From: Pseudomonas sp. P7548
Lineage (GTDB): Bacteria > Pseudomonadota > Gammaproteobacteria > Pseudomonadales > Pseudomonadaceae
DNA length: 64,000 nucleotides
Assembly (NCBI RefSeq): GCF_013386585.1
Contig: NZ_JACARO010000059.1
Coordinates: 43,032-107,031, forward strand
Direction: 5' to 3'
Below are positions 9,219 to 17,563 of this stretch, piece after piece (position 1 is the stretch's first letter; each line of letters starts with the position of its first letter). The notes below the pieces were generated by a model. That model had not been told where the DNA came from and made no database searches. It worked only from the letters and a program-made list of their open reading frames with translations. Position numbers and translations under genes: made by a program.

Positions 9219-10187
9219 TCAGTGAGTGCGGGCTACCGCAAACTCACTCAGCTCGACCAAGGCGTCCCGGTATTCGCTGGCTGGAATCACTTCCAGGCAC
9301 TGGATGGCACGGGCGACGAAGTCACGCGCCAACTGAGCGGTGTAATCCAGCGAGCCCGAAGCTTCAACGGCGGCACGGATGGCCTCCAGGTCTTCGATCC
9401 CGCCTTTCTGGATCGCCTTGCGCACCAGGGCTGCCTGTTCCGGTGTGCCTTCGCGCATGGTGTAGATCAACGGCAGGGTCGGCTTGCCTTCGGCCAGGTC
9501 GTCACCCACGTTCTTGCCCAGGGTTTCGGCGTCGCCACGGTAGTCGAGCAGGTCGTCCACCAGTTGGAACGCCACGCCCAGGTGATCACCAAAGGTGCGC
9601 AGCGCTTCGGCCTGTTCGGCGGTGGCGCCACACAGCGCTGCGGCACTGTGGGTCGAGGCTTCGAAGAGCATCGCGGTCTTGCCGCGAATCACTTCCATGT
9701 AGGTTTCTTCGGTGGTGCTGGCGTCGCGGACCTTCGACAGCTGCAACACTTCGCCCTCGGCGATGATGCGTGTGGCCTGTGAAAGAATCTTCATCACTGG
9801 CATCGAGCCCAGCTCGACCATCATTTCGAAGGAGCGCGAATACAGGAAGTCACCCACCAGTACGCTGGGGGCATTGCCCCACATTGCGTTGGCGGTCTCG
9901 CGGCCACGGCGCATGCCGGACATGTCGACCACGTCGTCATGCAGCAGGGTAGCGGTGTGCAGGAACTCAATGGTGGCGGCCAAGAGGCGCAGGTCATCGC
10001 CCTCACGGCCCAGGGCCTTGCCGCACAGCAACACTAATAAAGGACGCAGGCGTTTGCCGCCCGCCGACGTAATGTAGTCGCCGATTTTGGAGACCAGCGG
10101 CACTTTAGATGTCAGCTGCTGCTTGATGATGCCGTCGACGGCGCTAAAATCGTCCGCGACCGCGCGGTAGAAAGCTTGGGGTTGCAT
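9219..10187 (-). CDS. ispB: octaprenyl diphosphate synthase
   Basis: Long-chain trans-prenyl transferase that condenses isopentenyl diphosphate units onto an allylic primer to make the ubiquinone side chain. At 322 residues it is the usual family length. The first Asp-rich motif, L-L-H-D-D-V-V-D (about residues 82-89), and the second, Q-L-V-D-D-L-L-D (about 209-216), bind the Mg-diphosphate groups. The G-G-K-R-x-R-P motif near residue 43 binds IPP. The gene is divergent from rplU-rpmA-obgE with 239 bases between them, an arrangement conserved in gamma-proteobacteria. Confidence 0.96.
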   Translation of the reverse strand: MQPQAFYRAVADDFSAVDGIIKQQLTSKVPLVSKIGDYITSAGGKRLRPLLVLLCGKALGREGDDLRLLAATIEFLHTATLLHDDVVDMSGMRRGRETANAMWGNAPSVLVGDFLYSRSFEMMVELGSMPVMKILSQATRIIAEGEVLQLSKVRDASTTEETYMEVIRGKTAMLFEASTHSAAALCGATAEQAEALRTFGDHLGVAFQLVDDLLDYRGDAETLGKNVGDDLAEGKPTLPLIYTMREGTPEQAALVRKAIQKGGIEDLEAIRAAVEASGSLDYTAQLARDFVARAIQCLEVIPASEYRDALVELSEFAVARTH

Positions 10188-10266
10188 CAGCGACAGTCGC
10201 TCCAGAAGGGTTGCGCGGCATGCTAGGACCCTGACCCCCGGGTGTCAAGGCGCGATAGACGGCCCC

Positions 10267-10295
10267 TTGCAACACCCCTTTACCTTGCGTACAAT
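10267..10295 (+). promoter_or_regulatory. sigma-70 promoter for rplU-rpmA
   Basis: TTGCAA (10267-10272) and TACAAT (10290-10295) are separated by exactly 17 bases. They are placed about 130 bases upstream of the rplU start codon, which leaves a long leader typical of ribosomal-protein operons. Confidence 0.7.
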
Positions 10296-10426
10296 CGCGC
10301 ACCCTGAACTTCCTGGGCAGCACCTGCCTTACGCAATTGCATTCGGGACGTCCATCCCATGCAGCCATGCCAGCCAATACCTCTTCTTATAAAGCGCTGG
10401 GTGAGCAGGATTATCGGAGAAATACC

Positions 10427-10741
10427 ATGTCGTACGCAGTAATTGTTACTGGTGGCAAGCAATACAAAGTCGCCCCAGGTGAATACCTGAAGATCGAAAA
10501 ACTGGAAGTCGCTACTGGCGAATCCGTGACTTTTGATCGCGTTCTGTTGGTCGCCAATGGCGATGACGTGAACATCGGCGCTCCAGTTGTTGCTGGCGCT
10601 ACCGTTGTGGCTGAAGTGATCTCCCAAGGTCGTCACGATAAAGTCCGCATCATCAAGTTCCGTCGTCGTAAGCACCACATGAAACGTATGGGCCACCGCC
10701 AGTGGTACACCGAGATCAAAATCACCGGTATTCAGGCTTAA
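10427..10741 (+). CDS. rplU: 50S ribosomal protein L21
   Basis: A 104-residue ribosomal protein that binds 23S rRNA and contacts L20. ATG 10427 is preceded by a GGAG-type site. It begins with the family's M-S-Y-A-V-I-V-T-G-G-K-Q-Y-K-V and carries the basic RNA-binding segment K-F-R-R-R-K-H-H-M-K-R-M-G-H-R-Q near residues 76-91. It is followed after 34 bases by rpmA in the classic L21-L27 pair. Confidence 0.98.
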   Translation: MSYAVIVTGGKQYKVAPGEYLKIEKLEVATGESVTFDRVLLVANGDDVNIGAPVVAGATVVAEVISQGRHDKVRIIKFRRRKHHMKRMGHRQWYTEIKITGIQA

Positions 10742-10775
10742 TTTCAGCCTAATTCCTCACTAGGAGAATTGACTC

Positions 10776-11033
10776 ATGGCACACAAAAAAGCTGGTGGTA
10801 GTACCCGTAACGGTCGCGACTCAGAAGCCAAACGCCTTGGCGTGAAGATGTATGGCGGCCAGAAAATCATTCCGGGCAACATCATCGTGCGTCAGCGCGG
10901 CACCCAATTCCACGCCGGTTACGGTGTAGGCATGGGTAAAGATCACACTCTCTTCGCGAAAATCGAAGGCGTGATCAAGTTTGAAGTAAAAGGCGCGTTC
11001 AACCGCCGTTACGTGAGCGTTGTCGCAGCTTAA
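10776..11033 (+). CDS. rpmA: 50S ribosomal protein L27
   Basis: An 85-residue ribosomal protein near the peptidyl-transferase centre. The N-terminal M-A-H-K-K-A-G-G-S-T-R-N-G-R-D-S signature is complete, and no N-terminal extension of the Firmicutes type is present. AGGAG lies upstream of the ATG. A rho-independent terminator follows at about 11050. Confidence 0.98.
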   Translation: MAHKKAGGSTRNGRDSEAKRLGVKMYGGQKIIPGNIIVRQRGTQFHAGYGVGMGKDHTLFAKIEGVIKFEVKGAFNRRYVSVVAA

Positions 11034-11049
11034 TTGCGAGATCGCTGGA

Positions 11050-11077
11050 AAAGCCCTGTCTTGCGACGGGGCTTTTT
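11050..11077 (+). terminator. rho-independent terminator after rpmA
   Basis: Stem AAAGCCCTGTC / GACGGGGCTTT with a TTGC loop followed by a run of five T. It ends the rplU-rpmA transcript and separates it from obgE. Confidence 0.85.
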
Positions 11078-11093
11078 CGTTTGTGGGGTGAGT

Positions 11094-11176
11094 CTCTTGC
11101 AAAGCTGTTTGTAATGGGCGCAAGCCGCCGCATTTGCGGCGGTTGCTTGAGGTCGCTACGCTCATTTTTGCAAGAG
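11094..11176. repeat. 83-bp element with 10-bp terminal inverted repeats
   Basis: CTCTTGCAAA (11094-11103) and its exact inverse TTTGCAAGAG (11167-11176) bracket a perfect internal 8-bp hairpin CCGCCGCA-TT-TGCGGCGG (11125-11142). It lies in the rpmA-obgE gap. It could be a small MITE/REP-like element or a structured obgE leader; no target-site duplication is obvious. Confidence 0.5.
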
Positions 11177-11227
11177 TCTTATGTCTTGGTTTCTTAAGCT
11201 CGTCCACGCGACGAGAGGCGTTTTGTT

Positions 11228-12451
11228 ATGAAGTTCGTTGATGAAGTTTCCATCCGAGTAAAAGCAGGCGACGGCGGTAACGGTTGCATGAGTTTCCGTC
11301 GCGAAAAATTCATCGAAAACGGTGGCCCCAACGGCGGTGACGGCGGTGACGGCGGTTCCATCTACATGATGGCCGACGAAAACCTCAACACCCTGGTCGA
11401 CTACCGTTACACCCGGCACTTCGATGCCGAGCGTGGCTCCAACGGCGGCAGCACCGACTGCACCGGTAAAAAAGGCGAAGACCTGGTACTGCGCGTACCG
11501 GTCGGCACCACCATCATCGACTCTGCCACCCAGGAAGTGATCGGCGACCTGACCAAGGCCGGCCAGAAGCTGATGGTTGTGCAGGGCGGCTGGCACGGTC
11601 TGGGCAACACCCGATTCAAGTCCAGTACCAACCGCGCGCCGCGCCAGACCACTCCAGGCAAGCCGGGCGAACAGCGTGACCTGAAGCTGGAAATGAAAGT
11701 ATTGGCCGACGTGGGCCTGTTGGGCCTGCCGAACGCCGGTAAAAGTACCTTCATCCGCTCGGTCTCGGCCGCGAAGCCGAAAGTTGCCGACTACCCGTTC
11801 ACCACCCTGGTGCCCAACCTGGGCGTGGTCAGCGTTGACCGCTGGAAAAGCTTCGTGATCGCCGACATTCCCGGTCTGATCGAAGGTGCTTCCGATGGCG
11901 CAGGCCTGGGGATTCGCTTCCTCAAGCACTTGTCCCGTACCCGTCTGCTGCTGCACCTCGTGGACATGGCGCCACTGGATGACACCAGCGCACCGGATGC
12001 CGCCGAAGTGATCGTCAGCGAACTGACCAAGTTCAGCCCGTCCCTGGCCGAGCGTGATCGTTGGCTGGTGCTGAACAAGTGCGACCAGATCCTCGAAGAA
12101 GAGCACGAGGCGCGCGTCAAGGAAATCGTCGACCGCCTGGAGTGGGAAGGCCCGGTCTACGTGATCTCGGCCATCGCCAAAGAAGGCACCGAGCGCCTGA
12201 CCCGCGACATCATGCGCTACCTGGAAGACCGCGCCGACCGCCTGGCGGCCGACCCGGTGTTCAAGGCCGAACTGGCCGAACTCGATCAGCGCATCGAAGA
12301 CGAAGCCCGCGCCCAGCTGCAGGCCCTGGACGACCAGCGTGCCTTGCGCCGCAGTGGCGTGAAGTCGGTCCACGACATCGGCGACGACGATTGGGACGAA
12401 GAAGACGTGGATGATGAAGACGGTCCGGAAATCATTTACGTGCGCGACTGA
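11228..12451 (+). CDS. obgE: GTPase Obg/CgtA
   Basis: Essential GTPase that acts in 50S ribosome assembly and the stringent response. Its 407 residues are ordered as follows: a Gly-rich Obg fold (1 to about 158, many G-G-x-G-G repeats), a G domain with Walker A G-L-P-N-A-G-K-S-T (about 166-174), D-I-P-G-L-I-E-G-A (G3), N-K-C-D (G4) and S-A-I-A (G5), then an acidic C-terminal tail rich in Asp/Glu. ATG 11228 follows directly after the inverted-repeat element. A terminator lies after the stop codon at 12470. Confidence 0.98.
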   Translation: MKFVDEVSIRVKAGDGGNGCMSFRREKFIENGGPNGGDGGDGGSIYMMADENLNTLVDYRYTRHFDAERGSNGGSTDCTGKKGEDLVLRVPVGTTIIDSATQEVIGDLTKAGQKLMVVQGGWHGLGNTRFKSSTNRAPRQTTPGKPGEQRDLKLEMKVLADVGLLGLPNAGKSTFIRSVSAAKPKVADYPFTTLVPNLGVVSVDRWKSFVIADIPGLIEGASDGAGLGIRFLKHLSRTRLLLHLVDMAPLDDTSAPDAAEVIVSELTKFSPSLAERDRWLVLNKCDQILEEEHEARVKEIVDRLEWEGPVYVISAIAKEGTERLTRDIMRYLEDRADRLAADPVFKAELAELDQRIEDEARAQLQALDDQRALRRSGVKSVHDIGDDDWDEEDVDDEDGPEIIYVRD

Positions 12452-12469
12452 TCCGTTGCAGTAAACTTG

Positions 12470-12496
12470 AACGCCGCTCCCTGGAGCGGCGTTTTA
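12470..12496 (+). terminator. rho-independent terminator after obgE
   Basis: An 11-bp stem AACGCCGCTCC / GGAGCGGCGTT with a 2-base nominal loop and trailing TTTTA, between obgE and proB. Confidence 0.8.
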
Positions 12497-12560
12497 GTAT
12501 CCGGGTTTAACGTTATGGGCCGCGCTGGGTCGCGCAGCCCTCAATCTAAGGTTGAAGATG

Positions 12561-13679
12561 ATGCGGAGCAAAGTGACAGGTGCGCAGCGCTGGGTCGTAA
12601 AGATCGGAAGTGCGTTGCTGACGGCGGATGGCAAAGGTCTGGATCGCGCAGCCATGGGCGTCTGGGTCGAGCAAATGGTGGCCTTGCATGAGGCCGGTGT
12701 GGAGCTGGTGCTGGTGTCGTCCGGGGCCGTTGCCGCCGGGATGAGCCGCCTCGGCTGGACCGCGCGACCCAGCGCGATGCACGAACTGCAAGCCGCCGCC
12801 GCCATCGGCCAGATGGGCCTGGTGCAAGCCTGGGAATCCAGCTTTGCCGAGCACGGCCGCCACACGGCGCAGATCCTGCTGACCCACGACGATCTGTCCG
12901 ACCGCAAGCGCTACCTCAACGCCCGTAGCACCCTGCGCGCGCTGGTAGAGCTGAAAGTCATCCCGGTGATCAATGAAAACGATACCGTGGTCACCGACGA
13001 AATCCGCTTTGGCGACAACGACACCCTGGCCGCCCTGGTGGCCAACCTGGTGGAAGCCGATCTGCTGGTGATCCTCACCGACCGCGACGGCATGTTTGAC
13101 GCCGACCCGCGCAACAACCCCGATGCCCAGTTGATCTTCGAAGCCCGCGCCGATGACCCGGCCCTGGACGCCGTGGCCGGCAGCGTCGGCGGTGCCCTGG
13201 GCCGTGGCGGCATGCAGACCAAGCTGCGTGCGGCACGCCTGGCAGCGCGCTCTGGTGCCCACACCATCATCGTGGGTGGGCGCATCGAGCGTGTGCTGGA
13301 CCGTCTCAAGGCCGGCGAGCGCATCGGTACGCTGCTGTCGCCGGAACGCGGGATGCTGGCGGCGCGCAAACAATGGCTGGCCGGTCATCTGCAAACCCGT
13401 GGCACCCTGGTGCTGGATGATGGCGCGGTGTCGGCGTTGTCCCAGGGCAACAAGAGTTTGCTGCCGGTGGGCGTCAAGCTGGTGCAGGGCAGCTTCCGCC
13501 GTGGTGAGATGGTGGTGTGCGTTGCGCCGGATGGCCGTGAGATCGCCCGGGGCCTGGCCAACTACAGCGCCTTGGAAGCGCAGAAAATCATTGGACAATC
13601 TTCCGATGCGATTGTCGGATTATTGGGTTACATGGCGGAACCTGAGTTGGTCCACCGCGACAACCTGATCCTGGTCTAA
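12561..13679 (+). CDS. proB: glutamate 5-kinase
   Basis: Phosphorylates L-glutamate in the first step of proline synthesis. Its 372 residues equal the usual Pseudomonas length. I chose the ATG at 12561, whose product begins M-R-S-K-V-T-G; an ATG at 12558 and a TTG at 12552 lie just upstream. The amino-acid kinase domain has W-V-V-K-I-G-S-A-L-L near the N-terminus, the V-S-S-G-A-V-A-A-G motif near residue 50 and N-E-N-D-T-V near 137. A PUA domain occupies about residues 275-372. It follows obgE as in other pseudomonads and is 12 bases from creA. Confidence 0.97.
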   Translation: MRSKVTGAQRWVVKIGSALLTADGKGLDRAAMGVWVEQMVALHEAGVELVLVSSGAVAAGMSRLGWTARPSAMHELQAAAAIGQMGLVQAWESSFAEHGRHTAQILLTHDDLSDRKRYLNARSTLRALVELKVIPVINENDTVVTDEIRFGDNDTLAALVANLVEADLLVILTDRDGMFDADPRNNPDAQLIFEARADDPALDAVAGSVGGALGRGGMQTKLRAARLAARSGAHTIIVGGRIERVLDRLKAGERIGTLLSPERGMLAARKQWLAGHLQTRGTLVLDDGAVSALSQGNKSLLPVGVKLVQGSFRRGEMVVCVAPDGREIARGLANYSALEAQKIIGQSSDAIVGLLGYMAEPELVHRDNLILV

Positions 13680-13691
13680 CCAAAGGAATAC

Positions 13692-14159
13692 ATGATGCGC
13701 GTGATAAAGGGATTGCTCGGCCTGCTGCTGGCCATGCCACTGCTGGCCTCGGCCGAAGAAATCGGCCAGGTGTCGACCGTATTCAAATTCGTCGGCCCCA
13801 ACGACCGGATCGTTGTCGAAGCCTTCGATGACCCCAAGGTCGACGGCGTGACCTGTTACCTGTCGCGCGCCAAGACTGGCGGCGTCAAAGGCGGCCTGGG
13901 CTTGGCTGAAGACCGCGCCGAAGCCTCGATTGCCTGCCGCCAGGTGGGCCCGATCCGCTTCAAGGGCGAGCTCAAGGATGGCGACGAAGTGTTCAAGGAG
14001 CGCACCTCCCTTGTGTTCAAGACCATGCAGGTGGTGCGCTTCCTCGACAAGAAGCGCAACACCCTCGTTTACCTGGTGTACAGCGACCGTTTGATCGAAG
14101 GCAGCCCGCAAAATGCGGTGACCGCCATACCGATTCTGCCCTGGCCGACCGCTCAGTAA
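13692..14159 (+). CDS. creA: CreA family protein (exported)
   Basis: A 155-residue CreA-family protein of unknown biochemical role. The N-terminus is a signal peptide with a Leu-rich core ending L-A-S-A-E (cleavage near residue 21), so the mature protein should be periplasmic. The family core F-V-G-P-N-D-R-I-V-V-E-A-F-D-D-P and V-T-C-Y-L-S-R-A is intact, and the two Cys residues could pair after export. It sits 12 bases after proB and is probably co-transcribed with it. A second ATG one codon downstream is an equally possible start. Confidence 0.88.
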   Translation: MMRVIKGLLGLLLAMPLLASAEEIGQVSTVFKFVGPNDRIVVEAFDDPKVDGVTCYLSRAKTGGVKGGLGLAEDRAEASIACRQVGPIRFKGELKDGDEVFKERTSLVFKTMQVVRFLDKKRNTLVYLVYSDRLIEGSPQNAVTAIPILPWPTAQ

Positions 14160-14260
14160 CCCGCAGGCGAGTTTTGTCATCGACGTCTATGATTGCAGGC
14201 TTGCGGGTTGTAATCTCAAAGCGCCGCAATGCGAAGAACATGGGATATCTGGAGTTCGTC

Positions 14261-14743
14261 ATGAGTGCTTTCCACGACCTGAAACTCAAAGCTTTGGACG
14301 GACAAGAGCTGCCATTGGCGCCCTTCAAGGGGCACGTTGTGCTGGTGGTGAATGTGGCCTCCAAATGTGGTTTGACCCCGCAATACGCGGCCTTGGAAAA
14401 CCTCTACCAGCAATACAAGGATCAGGGGTTTACCGTGCTTGGCCTGCCGTGCAACCAGTTTGCCGGCCAGGAGCCAGGCACCGAAGAGGAGATCCGCGAG
14501 TTCTGCAGCTTGAACTACGGCGTGACGTTCCCTTTGGGCAGCAAGCTCGACGTCAATGGCCATGACCGTCATCAGCTGTACCGCTTGCTGGCGGGTGAGG
14601 GCGCTGAGTTTCCAGGCGATATCACCTGGAACTTTGAAAAATTCCTGCTGGGCAAGGATGGGCGCGTACTTGCCCGTTTCTCTCCCCGTACCGCACCGGA
14701 TGACCCCACCATCGTCCAGGCCATCGAAAAAGCCCTGAGCTGA
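14261..14743 (+). CDS. glutathione peroxidase family protein
   Basis: A 160-residue thiol peroxidase that reduces hydroperoxides, probably with thioredoxin as electron donor, as for most Cys-type bacterial members. ATG 14261 has GGAG 8 bases upstream. The peroxidatic Cys lies in N-V-A-S-K-C-G-L-T (about residue 36). The partner Gln is in L-P-C-N-Q-F near 70, and the Trp-Asn pair in I-T-W-N-F-E-K-F near 125. The Cys in the L-P-C-N-Q-F motif is conserved in the family. No export signal is seen. A 28-bp palindrome follows the stop codon. Confidence 0.93.
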   Translation: MSAFHDLKLKALDGQELPLAPFKGHVVLVVNVASKCGLTPQYAALENLYQQYKDQGFTVLGLPCNQFAGQEPGTEEEIREFCSLNYGVTFPLGSKLDVNGHDRHQLYRLLAGEGAEFPGDITWNFEKFLLGKDGRVLARFSPRTAPDDPTIVQAIEKALS

Positions 14744-14754
14744 CACTATCCCTG

Positions 14755-14782
14755 TGTAGGAGCCGGCAAGCCGGCTCCTACA
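14755..14782. repeat. 28-bp REP-like palindrome
   Basis: Perfect 13-bp inverted repeat TGTAGGAGCCGGC-AA-GCCGGCTCCTACA. An identical copy is at 34147-34174. It is a second REP class, distinct from the GTGGGAGCG type, and occurs singly here without a paired partner. Confidence 0.8.
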
Positions 14783-14890
14783 GGATTGCGCCGCTTTTAC
14801 CCCTTAATCACCCAAATCAATAGTGCTATCCAACACGCTGCACTCTCCATATTATCCACATCATAAATCCCTCTGACGTGGAGTGCTCCC

Positions 14891-15994
14891 ATGCCTGTGC
14901 AAGCCTTGTTCAAACCCTTCCAGCTCGGCGCATTGCAACTGTCGACCCGTGTCGTGATGGCGCCGATGACCCGCTCGTTCTCCCCGGGTGGCGTACCCAA
15001 CTCCAAAGTCATCGAGTACTACCGTCGTCGCGCCGCAGCCGGTGTGGGCCTGATCATCACCGAAGGTACGGTGGTGGGGCACCCGGCTTCCAATGGCTAC
15101 CCGAACGTGCCGCACTTCTACGGCGAAGCCGCCTTGGCTGGTTGGAAAAAAGTGGTCGACGCCGTGCACGCCGAAGGTGGCAAGATCGTCCCGCAGCTGT
15201 GGCACGTGGGCAGCGTGCGCCGTATCGGTACCGAGCCGGATGCCAGCGTGCCGGCTTACGGTCCGATGGAAAAGCTCAAGGACGGCAACGTGGTCGTCCA
15301 CGGCATGACCCAGCAAGACATCAAGGACGTGATCAACGCCTTCGCCCAAGCCGCCAAGGATGCCCAGAGTATCGGCATGGACGGCGTGGAGATCCACGGT
15401 GCCCACGGTTACCTGGTGGACCAGTTCTTCTGGGAAGGCAGCAACCAGCGCACCGACGAATACGGCGGCAGCCTGGCCAACCGCTCGCGCTTTGCCATCG
15501 AACTGATCCAGGCCACCCGCGCCGCTGTCGGTCCGGATTTCCCGATCATCTTCCGTTTCTCCCAGTGGAAGCAGCAGGACTACACCGCACGCCTGGTGCA
15601 AACCCCGCAAGCGCTGGGTGAGTTCCTCAAGCCGTTGGCCGACGCCGGTGTGGATATTTTCCACTGCTCCACCCGCCGTTTCTGGGAGCCCGAATTCGAA
15701 GGTTCCGACCTCAACCTGGCCGGCTGGACCCGTCAGCTCACCGGCAAGCCGACCATCACCGTGGGCAGCGTCGGCCTGGATGGCGAGTTCCTGCAGTTCA
15801 TGGTCAATACCGACAAGGTCGCGCAACCGGCCAGCCTGGAAAAGCTGCTGGAGCGTTTGAACAACGACGAGTTCGACCTGGTCGCCGTGGGCCGTGCCCT
15901 GCTGGTGGACCCGGATTGGGCGCTGAAGGTGCGTGAAGGTCGCGAGGGTGACATCCTGCCGTTCAGCCGTGAAGCGCTGACGACCCTGGTGTAA
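14891..15994 (+). CDS. old yellow enzyme family alkene reductase
   Basis: FMN-dependent ene-reductase (367 residues) that uses NAD(P)H to reduce activated C=C bonds and sometimes nitro compounds. It is a TIM barrel starting L-F-K-P-F-Q-L-G and M-A-P-M-T-R-S. The substrate-binding pair appears in E-I-H-G-A-H-G-Y-L (His-x-x-His), followed by the family signature Q-F-F-W-E-G-S-N-Q-R-T-D-E-Y-G-G-S near 179-195. The C-terminal phosphate site has V-A-V-G-R-A-L-L. It differs from the shorter YqjM class by the R-T-D-E-Y-G-G-S context of the XenA/XenB and NemA type. The natural substrate is unknown. It stands alone between a palindrome and a terminator-like hairpin. Confidence 0.92.
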   Translation: MPVQALFKPFQLGALQLSTRVVMAPMTRSFSPGGVPNSKVIEYYRRRAAAGVGLIITEGTVVGHPASNGYPNVPHFYGEAALAGWKKVVDAVHAEGGKIVPQLWHVGSVRRIGTEPDASVPAYGPMEKLKDGNVVVHGMTQQDIKDVINAFAQAAKDAQSIGMDGVEIHGAHGYLVDQFFWEGSNQRTDEYGGSLANRSRFAIELIQATRAAVGPDFPIIFRFSQWKQQDYTARLVQTPQALGEFLKPLADAGVDIFHCSTRRFWEPEFEGSDLNLAGWTRQLTGKPTITVGSVGLDGEFLQFMVNTDKVAQPASLEKLLERLNNDEFDLVAVGRALLVDPDWALKVREGREGDILPFSREALTTLV

Positions 15995-16001
15995 GTGGCT
16001 C

Positions 16002-16030
16002 GACTCCCTGTGCTCGCACAGGGAGTCTTG
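16002..16030 (+). terminator. terminator-like hairpin after the alkene reductase
   Basis: An 11-bp perfect stem GACTCCCTGTG / CACAGGGAGTC with a CTCG loop, followed by a short T-rich tail (TTGT). It also faces the 3' end of the convergent small gene at 16043. Confidence 0.65.
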
Positions 16031-16042
16031 TCGCCTTAGCGG

Positions 16043-16222
16043 TTAATATTGCGGCCCTTTGTACAGCTCTCTAGTGCGATCGATTTTATGCGGGTCGACT
16101 TGCCCAGGCTGGCCGTAGACAGGGGGTTCAGCTCGAGATTTATCCAAGACGTGTTGCTGGCGCGCCCATTCGGCGTTTGGCATGTTGACGCCATTACGTA
16201 CACCCATTCCATAAGCTGACAT
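16043..16222 (-). CDS. small hypothetical protein, 59 aa
   Basis: A short hydrophilic protein with no recognised domain. I chose ATG 16222 because GGAG lies 8 bases upstream; a TTG six codons earlier gives 65 residues but overlaps that site. The sequence is rich in Pro, Gly, Arg and Gln (P-P-V-Y-G-Q-P-G-Q-V-D-P-H-K-I), has no Cys and looks largely disordered. It is isolated between convergent OYE and the glycosyltransferase. The good ribosome site argues that it is real. Confidence 0.5.
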   Translation of the reverse strand: MSAYGMGVRNGVNMPNAEWARQQHVLDKSRAEPPVYGQPGQVDPHKIDRTRELYKGPQY

Positions 16223-16330
16223 TTTTCGTATCTCCGTCAATTGAAGAGCCTGCTTGAATCGCAGGTATCAATAATTGGCGTTCAGCGCTATCGGAGTTCC
16301 TGATGTAAACATAGGGAAAGACTTAACGCT

Positions 16331-17509
16331 TCATTGCACGAAAGGCTGCGTAGGAAGCGCAAAGTTTTCGCCGCACACCCCGCGCAACTGCCGCTCAAAC
16401 TGCTCGATAATTGCCGGCCAGCCTTGCCGGCTGGCATGTTGCCGGGCATTGAGGCGCATGCGACGCAGGCTTTCGGCGTCTTCCAACAGCCAGTTGGCGG
16501 CATCGCAGAACGCACCTTCGTCCCCGGGCATCGCCAGCACACCGTTGTAGCCATGGCGAATATGCTGGGTCGCTGCGGCCTGGTCGTAGGCCACCACTCC
16601 CAACCCCGACGCCATGGCTTCCAGCACCACATTGCCGAAGGTTTCCGTCAGGCTGGGAAACAGGAACACGTCACCTGATGCGTAATGCCGCGCCAGCGCT
16701 TCACCGCGCAAGGTGCCGCAGAAAATCGCCTCGGGCAGTTCCTTCTCCATGGTGGCCCGTTGCGGCCCATCGCCGACGATGATCAGTTTCATCTGGCGCA
16801 TGGGGTAGGTGTCTTGCAACGTCTCGAAGCACCGCTTGAGCAACCCTAGATTCTTTTCCTGCGCCAATCGCCCCACATACAGCACAGCGGTTTGCTCGTC
16901 GTTCAAGGCCCAGCTTTCACGCAGCGCACTGTCGCGCTTGGCCGGGTGGAACAACTGGCTGTCCACACCGCGTGACAGCATGCCCAAGCGCTCGAAGTGC
17001 CGGCGCTCCAGTTCCAGGCGCTGGCTGGCGCTGGGCACCAGGGTCAAGGTCGAGCGGTTGTGAAACCAGCGCAAGTAATGGGTGACCATCCGGCTCAACA
17101 CACTCAAGCCGTATTGGTTGGAGTACTGCTGGAAGTTGGTGTGAAAGCCACTGACCACGCTGATGCCCAAGCGCCTGGCTGCGCGCAGGGCAGACAGTCC
17201 CAGTGGCCCTTCCGTGGCGATATACAGCACATCCGGGCGCTGGCGCGTCCAGCGCCTGAGCAACTTGTGCATCGACGACTGGCCCCATTGCAAGCCGGGG
17301 TAACCCGGCAATGGCCAGCCACGACACAGCAGCAATTCGTCGTCGCTGGGGCGGCTCTGGTCGCTGCCCTGGCGTGGGCGTACCAGCTCGACTTGATGGC
17401 CGCGTGCGCGCAAACCCTCGCACAGGCGGCCAAGGGTATTGGCCACCCCGTTGATTTCTGGCGGGAAGGTTTCGGTAATAAGGGTGATGTGAAGCGAGGC
17501 TGTCGTCAT
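16331..17509 (-). CDS. GT4-family glycosyltransferase
   Basis: Retaining GT-B glycosyltransferase (392 residues from ATG 17509; an in-frame ATG at 17542 would add 11 residues, and neither has a strong ribosome site). The N-terminal Rossmann half begins H-I-T-L-I-T-E-T-F-P-P-E-I-N-G-V-A-N-T with the usual Gly-rich loop. The C-terminal half has V-G-R-L-A-Q-E-K-N-L, G-D-G-P-Q-R and the nucleotide-sugar E-x7-E motif in T-E-T-F-G-N-V-V-L-E-A-M-A-S-G. It resembles MgtA/PimB-like mannosyl- and glucosyltransferases that modify lipids. The donor and acceptor cannot be assigned. It is followed upstream on the same strand by the EI24-type membrane protein. Confidence 0.88.
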   Translation of the reverse strand: MTTASLHITLITETFPPEINGVANTLGRLCEGLRARGHQVELVRPRQGSDQSRPSDDELLLCRGWPLPGYPGLQWGQSSMHKLLRRWTRQRPDVLYIATEGPLGLSALRAARRLGISVVSGFHTNFQQYSNQYGLSVLSRMVTHYLRWFHNRSTLTLVPSASQRLELERRHFERLGMLSRGVDSQLFHPAKRDSALRESWALNDEQTAVLYVGRLAQEKNLGLLKRCFETLQDTYPMRQMKLIIVGDGPQRATMEKELPEAIFCGTLRGEALARHYASGDVFLFPSLTETFGNVVLEAMASGLGVVAYDQAAATQHIRHGYNGVLAMPGDEGAFCDAANWLLEDAESLRRMRLNARQHASRQGWPAIIEQFERQLRGVCGENFALPTQPFVQ

Positions 17510-17563
17510 GACCCACAGTGTCACCGTGGGCCATGTCGTCATTGTGTCATCGGGATGATGGAT

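Noticed and set aside
11162..12373. 403-codon open frame opposite obgE
   Set aside because: Antisense shadow of obgE; composition is the reverse complement of Obg-type glycine-rich coding sequence.
14755..14782. 28-bp palindrome as an ordinary terminator of the glutathione peroxidase gene
   Set aside because: No T-run follows, and an identical copy occurs elsewhere, so it is better read as a REP-like repeat.
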